From DASPXK01 sp035637315 (GTDB lineage Bacteria > Chloroflexota > UBA6077 > JACCZL01), in NCBI GenBank assembly GCA_035637315.1, contig DASPXK010000247.1, positions 1 through 21,263 of the forward strand: a DNA stretch of 21,263 nt, in the 5' to 3' direction. The position numbers and the translations under genes are program-made. A model generated the notes under the pieces. That model did not search any database. It saw only the letters and a list, made by a program, of their open reading frames with translations, and was not told the origin of the DNA. Every line of letters starts with the position of its first letter. Within the stretch, counting starts at the first letter, position 1. Shown here piece by piece: positions 1 to 7,189 of this stretch.

Positions 1-636
1 GAGGAAGGTCGGCAGCACACCGGTCGGCTCCTTGAAATTCATCGCAAGGGTGTATTTGTCCTTCGCGTCGATCGACTCGAGCCGGGCCGCCGTAAACTTC
101 CCGCGGCCGGTCATCGCCATCCAACGCTTGACCGAGGCGACTACGTCAGCCGAGGTCATCTCCTTGTCGTTGTGGAAGGGGATGTTCTTGCGCAGATTGA
201 ACATCCAGTTCTTGCCGTCACCCGAGACGTCGTACTTGTCCAGCAAGAACGGCACCGGCTCCTGCTTGTCGTTCTTCTGGAAGAGCTGCTCGAACATGTG
301 CCACGAGATGTTGGCCGTAATCGTGGCCGTCGTGAACGACGGATCGAGCGCCGGCGGCTCGCCGATGATCCCGACTTTCAGGGTGCCGCCTTTCCGGGGC
401 TCCTCGGCGGGCTTGGCGCCCTGGGCCGACTGGCCGGCCGGCGCGGGCTTGGTCTCAGCCTTGGGAGTAGGCTCGGCGGGCTTGGTCGCAGGTGCCTGCT
501 GGCCGCACGCGATCGCCAGGGAGGCAACGGCGCCAGCCGCCATCAGCACGACGAAGCCCTTCAGCAGGGCTCGCCGCGACGTCAGGCGCTCGGGGGGGTC
601 GGACTTCGCTTCGCCCAGAAGAGTGTCTCGATCCAT
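1..636 (-). CDS. Family 5 (peptide/nickel/oligopeptide-type) ABC transporter substrate-binding lipoprotein, N-terminal part only
   Basis: The gene runs off the left edge; 212 codons are visible. The ATG at 636 follows a good Shine-Dalgarno (GGAGG, about 6 nt upstream). Residues 19-28 carry a twin-arginine motif (TSRRALLKGF), followed by a hydrophobic stretch ending LAIAC with Cys44 as the probable lipidated residue. The lipobox is slightly off consensus. A Pro/Ala/Lys-rich linker follows. The mature part then begins with KGGTLKVGIIGEPPALDPS, typical of SBP_bac_5 proteins, and later has a stretch resembling the family's 'W.F.LR..I.FH.G....ADVV.S..R' region (here residues about 150-175). The protein would bind a solute, often a peptide, outside the membrane and deliver it to an ABC permease; permease genes would lie beyond the edge. 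A weak -10-like TATATC lies at 716-711 on this strand. Family call secure, substrate unknown. Confidence 0.88.
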   Translation of the reverse strand, partial: MDRDTLLGEAKSDPPERLTSRRALLKGFVVLMAAGAVASLAIACGQQAPATKPAEPTPKAETKPAPAGQSAQGAKPAEEPRKGGTLKVGIIGEPPALDPSFTTATITANISWHMFEQLFQKNDKQEPVPFLLDKYDVSGDGKNWMFNLRKNIPFHNDKEMTSADVVASVKRWMAMTGRGKFTAARLESIDAKDKYTLAMNFKEPTGVLPTFL

Positions 637-721
637 CGTGGTCCTCCTGCCATGTGCGTCCACACGCGGACTTACGACAGACCGGCGCAGGGCGCGCCCG
701 TCTCGAGGCCGATATAGCAGT

Positions 722-787
722 GGAAGGGGAGGGGGAAAGGGAACGGGGAAAGGGAAAAGGGGCGAAGGGGAGGGGGGGAGAGAGGGG
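722..787. repeat. G-rich homopurine tract (G-quadruplex / triplex potential)
   Basis: About 66 bp are almost purely purine on the plus strand, interrupted only by single C bases at 744 and 763. There are at least nine runs of three or more G from 726 to 793, separated by one to four bases. It lies between the end of ctaG and the promoter region of the binding-protein gene. Transcripts entering from ctaG would carry the C/U-rich complement. Such a tract can fold as a DNA G-quadruplex or H-DNA and may slow polymerase; a biological role is inference. Confidence 0.75.
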
Positions 788-1684
788 TTAGGGCTTGTCG
801 GGCCGGGCGCCTACTACGCCTCTATTCGGCGGGGCCAGGCCGGGCTCACGCTCACGAGCGGGCGGCTCGACGACCTCGTCCTGGACGTGCTCGTGCGAGA
901 CCCAGGCGAAGAAGATGGCGGTGAAGACCAGCAGCAGGAACGTGCCGCCGATCACCCACATGATCAACCCACCGATCTTCTGGTCGTCAAGGGCTGAGAC
1001 GCCCCAGAGGCGTGGGACGCTCTGGTAGAACGGGTAGAGCACTTGCTGAGCCAAGGTGAGGAATGCGCCGACCGTAAAGCCTGAGAACGTCTGGAAGAAG
1101 ACATAGATGAGCTGGACCGGATACGGCAGGCGGGGCAGCTCTGGGAGCGGGCTGAGTATCGGCCACCAGGTTATGATGGCCGTGACCATAAACAGCACGT
1201 GCTCGGCGATGTGGAACCTCTCGTCCTCGAGCGTGAGCTCGAAGAACGACGGCAGGTGGAAGACTGTGAACGTGACGTTGAACAGGAGCAGCGCGACCAG
1301 GGGCTGTGTGAGCGCGCGCGCCACTCGAGCGGCGAAGGGGAGCCCAATGAGCGGCCGCAGCAGCCAGCCGGGCGTGCCCATGAGCAGCAGCGGCGGCATG
1401 AACAGGGTGAGCAGCATGTGCTGCAGCATGTGGGCGCTGAACAGGTAGTTGTCGCTCAGGTCATCGAGGGGCCCATCCAGCGCGACGAACAGGATCGCGA
1501 TGCCGGCCAGGAAGGTGGCGATCTTCCAACGAGGGGCCGGCGGTCCCAAGGCGTAGCGCCGACGCAGCGGGCCAACGCCCAAGAGGTAGAGCCCGGCCAG
1601 CAGCAGGATGCCGGCCCGGACAGACGGCTCGCCGTGCCAGCTCGTCCATGAGAAGTCACCCGTGGGTTGGACCTGGAGCAACAT
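788..1684 (-). CDS. ctaG: Cytochrome c oxidase assembly protein CtaG (caa3_CtaG family)
   Basis: The 298-residue polytopic membrane protein belongs to the caa3-type CtaG family, a copper-handling assembly factor for the binuclear centre of heme-copper oxidases. It is not homologous to the Cox11-type CtaG of proteobacteria. Visible family features include FSAHMLQHMLLTL near residues 85-97, with closely spaced His and Met residues, then MGTPGWLLRPL, and a later HIAEHVLF segment. About seven hydrophobic segments are apparent. The C-terminal tail is polar and proline/arginine-rich. The gene ends the oxidase cluster and is separated from the subunit IV gene by a spacer holding a C-rich inverted repeat. 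The ATG at 1684 lacks a strong Shine-Dalgarno, so the exact start is less certain. Confidence 0.9.
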   Translation of the reverse strand: MLLQVQPTGDFSWTSWHGEPSVRAGILLLAGLYLLGVGPLRRRYALGPPAPRWKIATFLAGIAILFVALDGPLDDLSDNYLFSAHMLQHMLLTLFMPPLLLMGTPGWLLRPLIGLPFAARVARALTQPLVALLLFNVTFTVFHLPSFFELTLEDERFHIAEHVLFMVTAIITWWPILSPLPELPRLPYPVQLIYVFFQTFSGFTVGAFLTLAQQVLYPFYQSVPRLWGVSALDDQKIGGLIMWVIGGTFLLLVFTAIFFAWVSHEHVQDEVVEPPAREREPGLAPPNRGVVGARPDKP

Positions 1685-1705
1685 CAGCTTGGCCTGCTCG
1701 GTTTT

Positions 1706-1756
1706 CCCTCACCCCAGCCTCTCCCTCAAGGGGCTCAAGGGGAGAGGGGGAGCGGG
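1706..1756. repeat. C-rich dispersed palindromic repeat (REP/MITE-like) between subunit IV gene and ctaG
   Basis: The spacer contains CCCTCACCCCAGCC followed by an inverted repeat with arms CCTCTCCC (1718-1725) and GGGAGAGG (1740-1747) around a short CTCAAGGGG-containing loop. Its left half resembles the left arm of the large palindrome at 15666-15757 (CCCAGCC then CTTCCCT), so both probably belong to one dispersed family. It could act as a hairpin that stabilises or attenuates the oxidase mRNA upstream of ctaG. Confidence 0.6.
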
Positions 1757-1808
1757 TTCATCCTGGCTGGCGAGCGACTCGTGTCATGGACTGCTCGAAA
1801 CGGACCAG

Positions 1809-2588
1809 TCAGTGCCCCCCGGCCGCGCGCGAGACGCCGTGGAACAGGAAGATGAGCGACACGACGATGGTTCCGGCGATGGCGAGACCGCCACCGAAGA
1901 AGCCCAGGAACGACTTATGGTCGAACTTCAGGTGCATGAAAAAGCCGGCCACCAGGGCGAACTTGACCGACGAGAGGACCAGCAGGATCGGCACCAGCAC
2001 TGGCGCCAACGCCTGGACGTAGTAGACGGTTACCTCTACGGCTGTGATTACGGCAAGGATGATGGCGATCGTGATGTACGTTCCGGACTGAGGATGCGGC
2101 TGCTCGTGGGGGATGACCTGCGCCACGGCGTGAGCCCCGCCGGCGCCGTGCTCGACGCCCTCGGGATCGCTCTCGCGGGACGGCTCGGGCGGGGCCGCCG
2201 CGACCACCGTCGCGGCCCGGCTCGGCCCTTGTCGCTCGGCGGTGGCAACCGAGCTGGTGGCCGGCTGTTCGGCCGCCGCCACCGCGGTCGGCTCGGGCCC
2301 GGCCGCCTCCGCCGCCTGCTCCTGGGCCTCCTCAGCCGGCTCCGGGACCGCGTACGGTCCCAACCGGGCTCGCTTCAGGTCCTCTTCCTTGACGTACAGG
2401 ATCGCGCCCGCTCGGAAGCCCGCCCCGAAAGTCTCGATCTCTCCCGTTTGGAGGTTCACGAGGGGCACGTCGGCCGGCAGCTCTGGGAAGTACCACTTGC
2501 CGTAGATCGGCACTTTGGCCTTCTTGAGCGCGGCCGTGTCGAGCCCGTGCTGACTTGCCCACTCCAGCGCCTTGGAGTCAAGAACCAT
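1809..2588 (-). CDS. ctaF: Cytochrome c oxidase subunit IV with a long soluble N-terminal extension
   Basis: The 259-residue product ends in a typical prokaryotic cytochrome oxidase subunit IV module. From about residue 165 it has YITIAIILAVITAVEVTVYY, then PILLVLSSVKFALVAGFFMHLKFD, then a third hydrophobic helix. The motif SSVKFALVAGFFMHLKFD is diagnostic. Ordinary bacterial subunit IV proteins are roughly 100 residues. Here about 75 extra residues form a compact-looking domain (residues 1-75, with PIYGKWYFPELPADVPLVNLQTGEIETFG), joined by an 85-residue Ala/Pro/Glu-rich linker. I do not recognise the N-terminal domain. The ATG at 2588 has a strong GGAGG about 5 nt upstream and follows ctaE by 22 bp. 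Expected to stabilise the oxidase in the membrane. Confidence 0.85.
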   Translation of the reverse strand: MVLDSKALEWASQHGLDTAALKKAKVPIYGKWYFPELPADVPLVNLQTGEIETFGAGFRAGAILYVKEEDLKRARLGPYAVPEPAEEAQEQAAEAAGPEPTAVAAAEQPATSSVATAERQGPSRAATVVAAAPPEPSRESDPEGVEHGAGGAHAVAQVIPHEQPHPQSGTYITIAIILAVITAVEVTVYYVQALAPVLVPILLVLSSVKFALVAGFFMHLKFDHKSFLGFFGGGLAIAGTIVVSLIFLFHGVSRAAGGH

Positions 2589-2610
2589 GAGACCTCCGCG
2601 AGTCGGGCCG

Positions 2611-3234
2611 CTACACCGGCACCAGGTAGACGACTGTGAAAATGACGATCCAGACGACGTCGACGAAGTGCCAGTACAGGCCGGCGATCTCCACGTACAG
2701 GCTCGCCTCCGGGTTCAAGCGATCGAAGATCGAGGCGGCGGTCAGGTAGAGAAGCCAGAAGACGCCGCCGGCCACGTGGGCGCCGTGAAACCCGGTCAGG
2801 GTGAAGAAAGACGAGCCGAACAGGTTCACCTGGAGCGACAGGCCCTCGTCATAGAAGGTGGTGAACTCGTAGAACTGGCCCCCCAGGAACGTCATCCCGA
2901 GCAGGGCGGTAGTGATGAGCCAGATTTGCAGCCGCCGCTTGTCGCCGTGCTGAATGGCCGCCAGGGCCAGGACCATGGTCAGGCTGCTCATGAGCAGGAC
3001 GAACGCGCTGACCGAGGTGTAGGGGATGTCAAACACGTCGTGCGGGGTGGGCCCGCTCAGGCTCCTGCCGCGATAGGCCAGGTACGTACCGATCAGCGAG
3101 CCGAAGAACATGCAGTCAGACCCCAGGAAGAGCCACATGAGCATCTTCCGATGGTCCAGGCCGGTGGTGGTGTAGCCAGGGTGCGCGGGCGGAGCCGCGT
3201 GCCGTCCTAGCGGCGCGGCCTGTGCGTCGTGCAC
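2611..3234 (-). CDS. ctaE: Cytochrome c oxidase subunit III
   Basis: The 207-residue membrane protein of the heme-copper oxidase subunit III family is a non-redox core subunit that stabilises proton uptake in subunit I. Diagnostic segments are MLMWLFLGSDCMFFGSLIGT (31-50), FFTLTGFHGAHV (153-164) and YWHFVDVVWIVIF (187-199). Five hydrophobic helices are evident. I chose the GTG at 3234, whose first base lies 3 bp past the ctaD stop codon's end, because the family usually begins with a short His/Pro-rich tail before the first helix. Longer in-frame extension would overlap ctaD as a low-complexity Arg-rich shadow. Little Shine-Dalgarno is visible, so translation probably couples to ctaD. Confidence 0.92.
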   Translation of the reverse strand: MHDAQAAPLGRHAAPPAHPGYTTTGLDHRKMLMWLFLGSDCMFFGSLIGTYLAYRGRSLSGPTPHDVFDIPYTSVSAFVLLMSSLTMVLALAAIQHGDKRRLQIWLITTALLGMTFLGGQFYEFTTFYDEGLSLQVNLFGSSFFTLTGFHGAHVAGGVFWLLYLTAASIFDRLNPEASLYVEIAGLYWHFVDVVWIVIFTVVYLVPV

Positions 3235-3236
3235 GG

Positions 3237-5210
3237 CTAGCTCGTCGGCTCCAGGGCCCAACCGCCAATGGCGACGATCAGGTAGATGGCGCCGGCGATG
3301 CTGAGCCCGAAGCCGAAGACGAACCCGGCCAGCATACAGGTCAGCCCGAGAGCGGCGATCAGCGGGAAGAACGACGGGTTCGGCATGTGGATGCTGCTCA
3401 CGTCCACCGGCGCTCGGTGCGCCTCCTCGGATGAGTGGGCCTCTTCGAATTCGACCTCGCCAGTCGGCATGCCCGCCATGGTGAGGTGGCCATGATGCTC
3501 GCCGACCTCGACGGCCTGCCACCGCCGCTTGAGCGCCCAGAACGCGTCACGGGAGCGGACAGTTGGCTCGACCGCGAAGTTGTAGGCGGGTGGCGGAGAC
3601 GGGATCGACCACTCGAGCGTCGCGCCATCCCACGGGTCGTTGCCGGCGATCTCGCCGTGGCGGAGGCTCCAGAACACGTTGTAGATGAACACCGCGACCG
3701 AGACGGCGATAAGGAACGCGCCAATCGTGATTAGCATGTTCCAACCGAGCCAATCGAGGCCGAACCAGCCGGACCAGCCCTGATTGGGCGAGTAGGTGTA
3801 GATCCGGCGCGGCATTCCGTCCACGCCCAGGAAGTGCATGAGCCCGAAGGTGATGTTGAAGCCGATCAGCATGAGCCAGAAGTTGAGCCTGCCCAGCTTC
3901 TCGTCCAACAGCCGTCCAGTGATCTTCGGCCACCAATGGTAGATGCCGCCGAAGAGACCCAGGATGCTGCCGCCGAACAGGACGTAGTGGAAGTGCGCGA
4001 CGACGAAGTACGAGTCCTGGTGCTGCAGGTCGATCGGCACCGAGGCGTGCATCACGCCGCTCAGGCCGCCAATCGTGAACATCGAGACGAAGCCGACCGC
4101 GAACAGCATCGCCGTGTTGAAGCGGATCGAGCCGCCCCACAGCGTCCCGAGCCAGTTGAAGATCTTCACCCCGGTTGGGACCGCGATCAGCATCGTGCTG
4201 GCGGCGAAGAACGAGTTGGCGATCGGGCCGAGCCCAACCGTAAACATGTGGTGGCTCCAGACGCCGAAGCCGATGAAGCCGATCGCGACCGTGGCGTACA
4301 CCACGAACGGGTAGCCAAACAACGGCTTGTGCGAGTAGACGGGCAGGATCTCCGAGACCATACCCATGGCTGGCAGGATCAGGATGTAGACCTCAGGATG
4401 GCCAAAGATCCAGAACAGGTGCTGCCAGAGGAGCGGGTCGCCACCATTCGGCGCGTAGTAGAAGTTGGTCCCGAAGTAGCGATCGAACATGAGCAGGATC
4501 AGCGCGACGGTGATGGCCGGGAACGCCAGGATTAGGAGGAACGAGGTGACCAGCGTGTTCCAGCTGAAGACCGGCATGCGCATCAGCGACATGCCCGGGC
4601 AGCGCATGTTGATGATCGTGACCAGGAAGTTGAATGCCCCCGCGAGCGAGGCAACCCCCAGCAGCTGAAGCCCCAGCAGCCAGAAGTCGATGCGCTCGGT
4701 GGGCGAATACGTCCTGGTGGTCAAAGGCGCGTAGCCGAACCAACCGCCGTCCGGCAAGCCGCTGACGAAGTAGCTCATGTTCATGAAAAGCGCGCCAAAC
4801 AGGAACGCCCAGTAGCTGAAGGCGTTCAGGCGCGGGAAGGCCACGTCGCGCGCGCCGATCTGGAGCGGGACGATGAAATTGAAGAACGCCACGCTCATCG
4901 GCATGATGACCAGGAAGATCATGGTCGTGCCGTGCATGGTGAAGAGCTGATTGAACGCGTCTGCCGAGACGAAGCCGTTGTTCGGCACGGCGAGCTGCAT
5001 CCTGATCATGAGCGCTTCGACGCCGCCGACCAGGAAGAAGACGGCGGCCGTTGTCCCGTACAGGATGCCGATCCGCTTGTGGTCGATGGTCGTCAGCCAG
5101 CTCGTGAAGCCGTGGTAGGCCGGCGTGACCGGCCGTGGGGCGACGACCTGGGGCGCGGCCGGAGTTGGAGCCGGGGCGGTGACTTGAGGCGGTGTGAGGG
5201 TTGTGGCCAT
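3237..5210 (-). CDS. ctaD: Cytochrome c oxidase subunit I (aa3/caa3 type, A-family)
   Basis: The 657-residue catalytic subunit reduces O2 to water at a heme a3-CuB centre and pumps protons. Visible ligands are His93 (MHGTTM) and His408 for the low-spin heme, His406 for heme a3, and His271, His320 and His321 for CuB. GHPEVY gives the His271-Tyr275 crosslink pair and Glu273, which marks an A1-type D-channel. The channel entrance has Asp122 (GARDVAFPRLN) with Asn129. The K-channel lysine is Lys349 in PTGVK. The N-terminus is a Pro/Ala-rich tail. The roughly 130-residue C-terminal extension has a polar His/Glu-rich stretch and two further hydrophobic helices, as in long Gram-positive-type subunits. 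ATG with GGAGG 7 nt upstream. Confidence 0.97.
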   Translation of the reverse strand: MATTLTPPQVTAPAPTPAAPQVVAPRPVTPAYHGFTSWLTTIDHKRIGILYGTTAAVFFLVGGVEALMIRMQLAVPNNGFVSADAFNQLFTMHGTTMIFLVIMPMSVAFFNFIVPLQIGARDVAFPRLNAFSYWAFLFGALFMNMSYFVSGLPDGGWFGYAPLTTRTYSPTERIDFWLLGLQLLGVASLAGAFNFLVTIINMRCPGMSLMRMPVFSWNTLVTSFLLILAFPAITVALILLMFDRYFGTNFYYAPNGGDPLLWQHLFWIFGHPEVYILILPAMGMVSEILPVYSHKPLFGYPFVVYATVAIGFIGFGVWSHHMFTVGLGPIANSFFAASTMLIAVPTGVKIFNWLGTLWGGSIRFNTAMLFAVGFVSMFTIGGLSGVMHASVPIDLQHQDSYFVVAHFHYVLFGGSILGLFGGIYHWWPKITGRLLDEKLGRLNFWLMLIGFNITFGLMHFLGVDGMPRRIYTYSPNQGWSGWFGLDWLGWNMLITIGAFLIAVSVAVFIYNVFWSLRHGEIAGNDPWDGATLEWSIPSPPPAYNFAVEPTVRSRDAFWALKRRWQAVEVGEHHGHLTMAGMPTGEVEFEEAHSSEEAHRAPVDVSSIHMPNPSFFPLIAALGLTCMLAGFVFGFGLSIAGAIYLIVAIGGWALEPTS

Positions 5211-5283
5211 TGGCGGGCCTCCGCGTTTGTCTGTCGTCAGGCGCTCAGCCAGGCCCGGAGACAGCGGCTGGCCGAACGCAGCT

Positions 5284-6273
5284 CTATTTTAGGCTGTGCA
5301 GGTACTCTACGAGCGCCTCCACTTCGGACGGACGCAGGTTGAGGTTGGGCATCTTGGTACCCGGCTTGACCTCCTGCGGATCACGCAGCCAGCGGGTCAG
5401 GTTTTCGGGTGTGTTCTCTAGGATACCAGCCGCGAGGGTGGTCCGGCTGCCGAAATGCGACAGGTTCGGGCCTACCTGGCCCTGGGCGACCGTCCCGGCG
5501 ATCGTGTGGCAGCCGACGCAGGCGTTGCGGGTGAGTACCTCGGCGCCCTCTAGCGCCAGATCGGTGGTCGGCGCGGCCGGCGCCCGCTGACGGGCTGCCC
5601 AGGCTTCGAAGTCGGGACGATCGTACGCGATCGCGTTCATCCTCATCAGGGCATGCTCAACGCCACAGTACTCGGCGCACTGGCCGAAGTATTGCCCCCC
5701 CTCCTCAGCCGTGAACCAGAGGCTGTTGACGTGGGTGGGGACCACGTCTTGCTTGCCCATGAGCTGGGGAATCCAAAAGCTGTGGATGACGTCTTCGGAT
5801 CGCATCTTCAGCTCGACCGTCTGGCCGACCGGAATGATCATCTCGTTGGCGGTCACGACGCCCTGCTCGGGATAGCGGAACTCCCACCACCACTGATGCC
5901 CGATCACCTCGATCGTCATCGGCTGGCCGGGGGGTGGACTCTCCAGCGCAAAGATCGTCTGGATGGTCGGGATCCCAATGAACACCAGGACCACGGCAGG
6001 AGCGATGGTCCACATAACCTCCAGGCGCGTGTTGCCGTGGACTTGAGGGGGCATCGCGTGGCCCGGGCGGTGGCGGAAGCGCCACATCGCGTACACCAGG
6101 ACACCCTGGACGGCGACGAAGACCACGACCGACATCCAGAAGATCCAGACATACAGGTTCTGGATCAGGCGCGCCGCATCGGACTTTGGCATAACGGTTG
6201 TCTGGGGTACGTTGGCGCAGCCGGCGATCGCCAAGACCGCCGCAGCGCTCAGCGCCAGGAGTGCGTATCTCAT
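5284..6273 (-). CDS. ctaC: Cytochrome c oxidase subunit II with fused cytochrome c domain (caa3 type)
   Basis: The 329-residue lipoprotein has a signal ending AIAGC (Cys19), then two transmembrane helices (about 38-62 and 85-108). A cupredoxin CuA domain follows with ligands His164, Cys199, Glu201, Cys203, His207 and Met210 (GQCAEYCGVEHALM). A C-terminal class I cytochrome c has CVGCH at 252-256 and the probable axial Met308 in GTKMPN. The fused heme domain makes this a caa3-type enzyme that takes electrons directly from membrane or mobile carriers. It is first of the ctaCDEF(G) series. No Shine-Dalgarno lies close to its ATG; the nearest GGAGG serves an overlapping 9-codon ORF described separately. 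Confidence 0.96.
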   Translation of the reverse strand: MRYALLALSAAAVLAIAGCANVPQTTVMPKSDAARLIQNLYVWIFWMSVVVFVAVQGVLVYAMWRFRHRPGHAMPPQVHGNTRLEVMWTIAPAVVLVFIGIPTIQTIFALESPPPGQPMTIEVIGHQWWWEFRYPEQGVVTANEMIIPVGQTVELKMRSEDVIHSFWIPQLMGKQDVVPTHVNSLWFTAEEGGQYFGQCAEYCGVEHALMRMNAIAYDRPDFEAWAARQRAPAAPTTDLALEGAEVLTRNACVGCHTIAGTVAQGQVGPNLSHFGSRTTLAAGILENTPENLTRWLRDPQEVKPGTKMPNLNLRPSEVEALVEYLHSLK

Positions 6274-6299
6274 CGCGCCGGATGCCGGCTCAGCGGCAT
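6270..6299 (-). CDS. Possible 9-codon upstream ORF overlapping the ctaC start
   Basis: An ATG at 6299 sits 6 nt after a perfect GGAGG (6310-6306). It reads MPLSRHPAR and then stops with a TGA that overlaps the ctaC ATG as ATGA. The ctaC start itself has no nearby ribosome-binding site and its frame has no better start upstream. The arrangement suggests ribosomes load on the mini-ORF and reinitiate at ctaC. It is seen directly in the sequence, but translation is inference. Confidence 0.4.
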   Translation of the reverse strand: MPLSRHPAR

Positions 6300-6361
6300 C
6301 GCATACCTCCGAAAACCGTCACTGCAACCCATTCGATCCGCTCCATAGTAACGCACCGTAT

Positions 6362-6402
6362 CAGGGCCGGCGACTCGGTCGGGACGCTGCTTGCCGGCCC
6401 TG
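6362..6402. promoter_or_regulatory. Perfect 10-bp inverted repeat upstream of ctaC
   Basis: CAGGGCCGGC (6362-6371) and GCCGGCCCTG (6393-6402) form perfect arms around a 21-nt loop. It lies in the 212-bp spacer between a small membrane-protein gene and ctaC, just upstream of a weak -10-like TACTAT (6350-6345, minus strand). It could be an operator for the oxidase operon or a transcript hairpin ending the upstream gene. There is no U-tract, so a simple intrinsic terminator is unlikely. Confidence 0.4.
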
Positions 6403-6485
6403 TGCTCTGCCCGGTGGGCGCGGCTCTGCAAGGGTTTTTCGCCCGATCGAGCTCGCCTGAGCGGGCCACAGCCCCAGAGCCGAGA

Positions 6486-6755
6486 TCAGTGTTGTTTGGG
6501 ACCCGGGCGCGACAGCATCGAGGCGACCGAGCCAGCGATGAGGAAGACGGACGCGATCGCGAGCGCCACAATGACCGGTATGAACTTTGAGCTTTCCTTC
6601 GCGCTCTCCTCGTCCAGGCCGCGCGCCAGATCGCTGATAAAGGCTATCTCCCGGAGCGTCAGCAGCAGGGTGCCGAAGCCGGACACGATCAACGCGATGC
6701 CCGCAATGAGCACCAGCGGAGTTGCGACCATGAAGATAAGGTTGGCTCGGGTCAC
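6486..6755 (-). CDS. Small two-helix membrane protein of unknown function
   Basis: The 89-residue product starts at a GTG (6755). It has two clear hydrophobic helices, roughly residues 6-33 and 61-82, separated by a charged segment (LREIAFISDLARGLDEESAKESSKF). It ends in a short Pro/Lys-rich tail. Length, topology and position just upstream of the oxidase operon would suit a small accessory membrane protein, but I recognise no family. Start is uncertain because the Shine-Dalgarno is weak. Confidence 0.55.
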   Translation of the reverse strand: MTRANLIFMVATPLVLIAGIALIVSGFGTLLLTLREIAFISDLARGLDEESAKESSKFIPVIVALAIASVFLIAGSVASMLSRPGPKQH

Positions 6756-6796
6756 AGGGAGCTACCCTTCGAATCGGCGTGCAGATAGCCGGACAG

Positions 6797-7090
6797 TTAC
6801 ATTCTGCCACGCGCCGTAGTGGGGTTCCAATCGAGGTCGGGCTCGACGAGCCATTCGGACCGAATCAGGTCGCGCCGCTTGGCCCGCGCGCGCAAGAGCC
6901 GGAACCAGTACACGCCCGGCAGGGCGAGCGCGGCGATGGGCACCAGGAGACAGTACCAGCCAGTCACGAAAAGGAATCCGGCCGCGAAGCCAGACGGGTC
7001 CATCCAGAAGATCACCAGCGCGATTGCGATCTTGAAGCCAGCCAGTACGCCAAGGAACGTCCAGGCCGCGGCGCGCGCCTCGCTGTCCAT
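6797..7090 (-). CDS. Small membrane protein of unknown function
   Basis: The 97-residue product starts at ATG 7090. It has two or three hydrophobic stretches (about 10-30, 36-48 and 50-65), followed by a basic segment (RLLRARAKRRDLIRSEW) and a polar C-terminus. That fits a cytoplasmic tail under the positive-inside rule. It is 41 bp upstream of the next small membrane gene on the same strand and may be cotranscribed with it. A TACACT hexamer sits 6 nt before the ATG and could be a -10 box for a leaderless transcript, without a recognisable -35. No family recognised. Confidence 0.55.
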   Translation of the reverse strand: MDSEARAAAWTFLGVLAGFKIAIALVIFWMDPSGFAAGFLFVTGWYCLLVPIAALALPGVYWFRLLRARAKRRDLIRSEWLVEPDLDWNPTTARGRM

Positions 7091-7109
7091 GGCGCCAGTG
7101 TACTACAAC

Positions 7110-7170
7110 GAGTAGTGAGTGGTGAGTAGCGAGTAGCGAGGCGGTGACTGCAGACTTGGGACTTGGGACC
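7110..7170. repeat. Two adjacent heptanucleotide tandem repeats in a divergent spacer
   Basis: From 7110 to 7140 there are about 4.4 copies of a 7-mer GAGTRGY (GAGTAGT, GAGTGGT, GAGTAGC, GAGTAGC, GAG). From 7153 to 7170 there are about 2.5 copies of GACTTGG. They sit between divergently oriented small membrane-protein genes. Short heptamer arrays of this kind are known from several bacterial groups, notably cyanobacteria, but their role is unclear. Confidence 0.8.
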
Positions 7171-7189
7171 AGAGGCTAGAGGCGTGGAC

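Noticed and set aside
32..997. Plus-strand frame of 321 codons near the left edge
   Set aside because: It is antisense to the binding-protein and ctaG genes and crosses the purine repeat. It has no recognisable domain.
1608..2639. Plus-strand frame of 343 codons
   Set aside because: It is a shadow of the subunit IV gene in GC-rich sequence, rich in Arg/Gly/Asp, with no family features.
3235..3522. N-terminal extension of ctaE by 96 codons
   Set aside because: It overlaps ctaD in another frame, is Arg/Gly/Ala-rich with no family similarity, and the family length is met from GTG 3234.
7110..7170. CRISPR-like array
   Set aside because: The units are 7 bp, contiguous and without spacers, so it is a tandem microsatellite.
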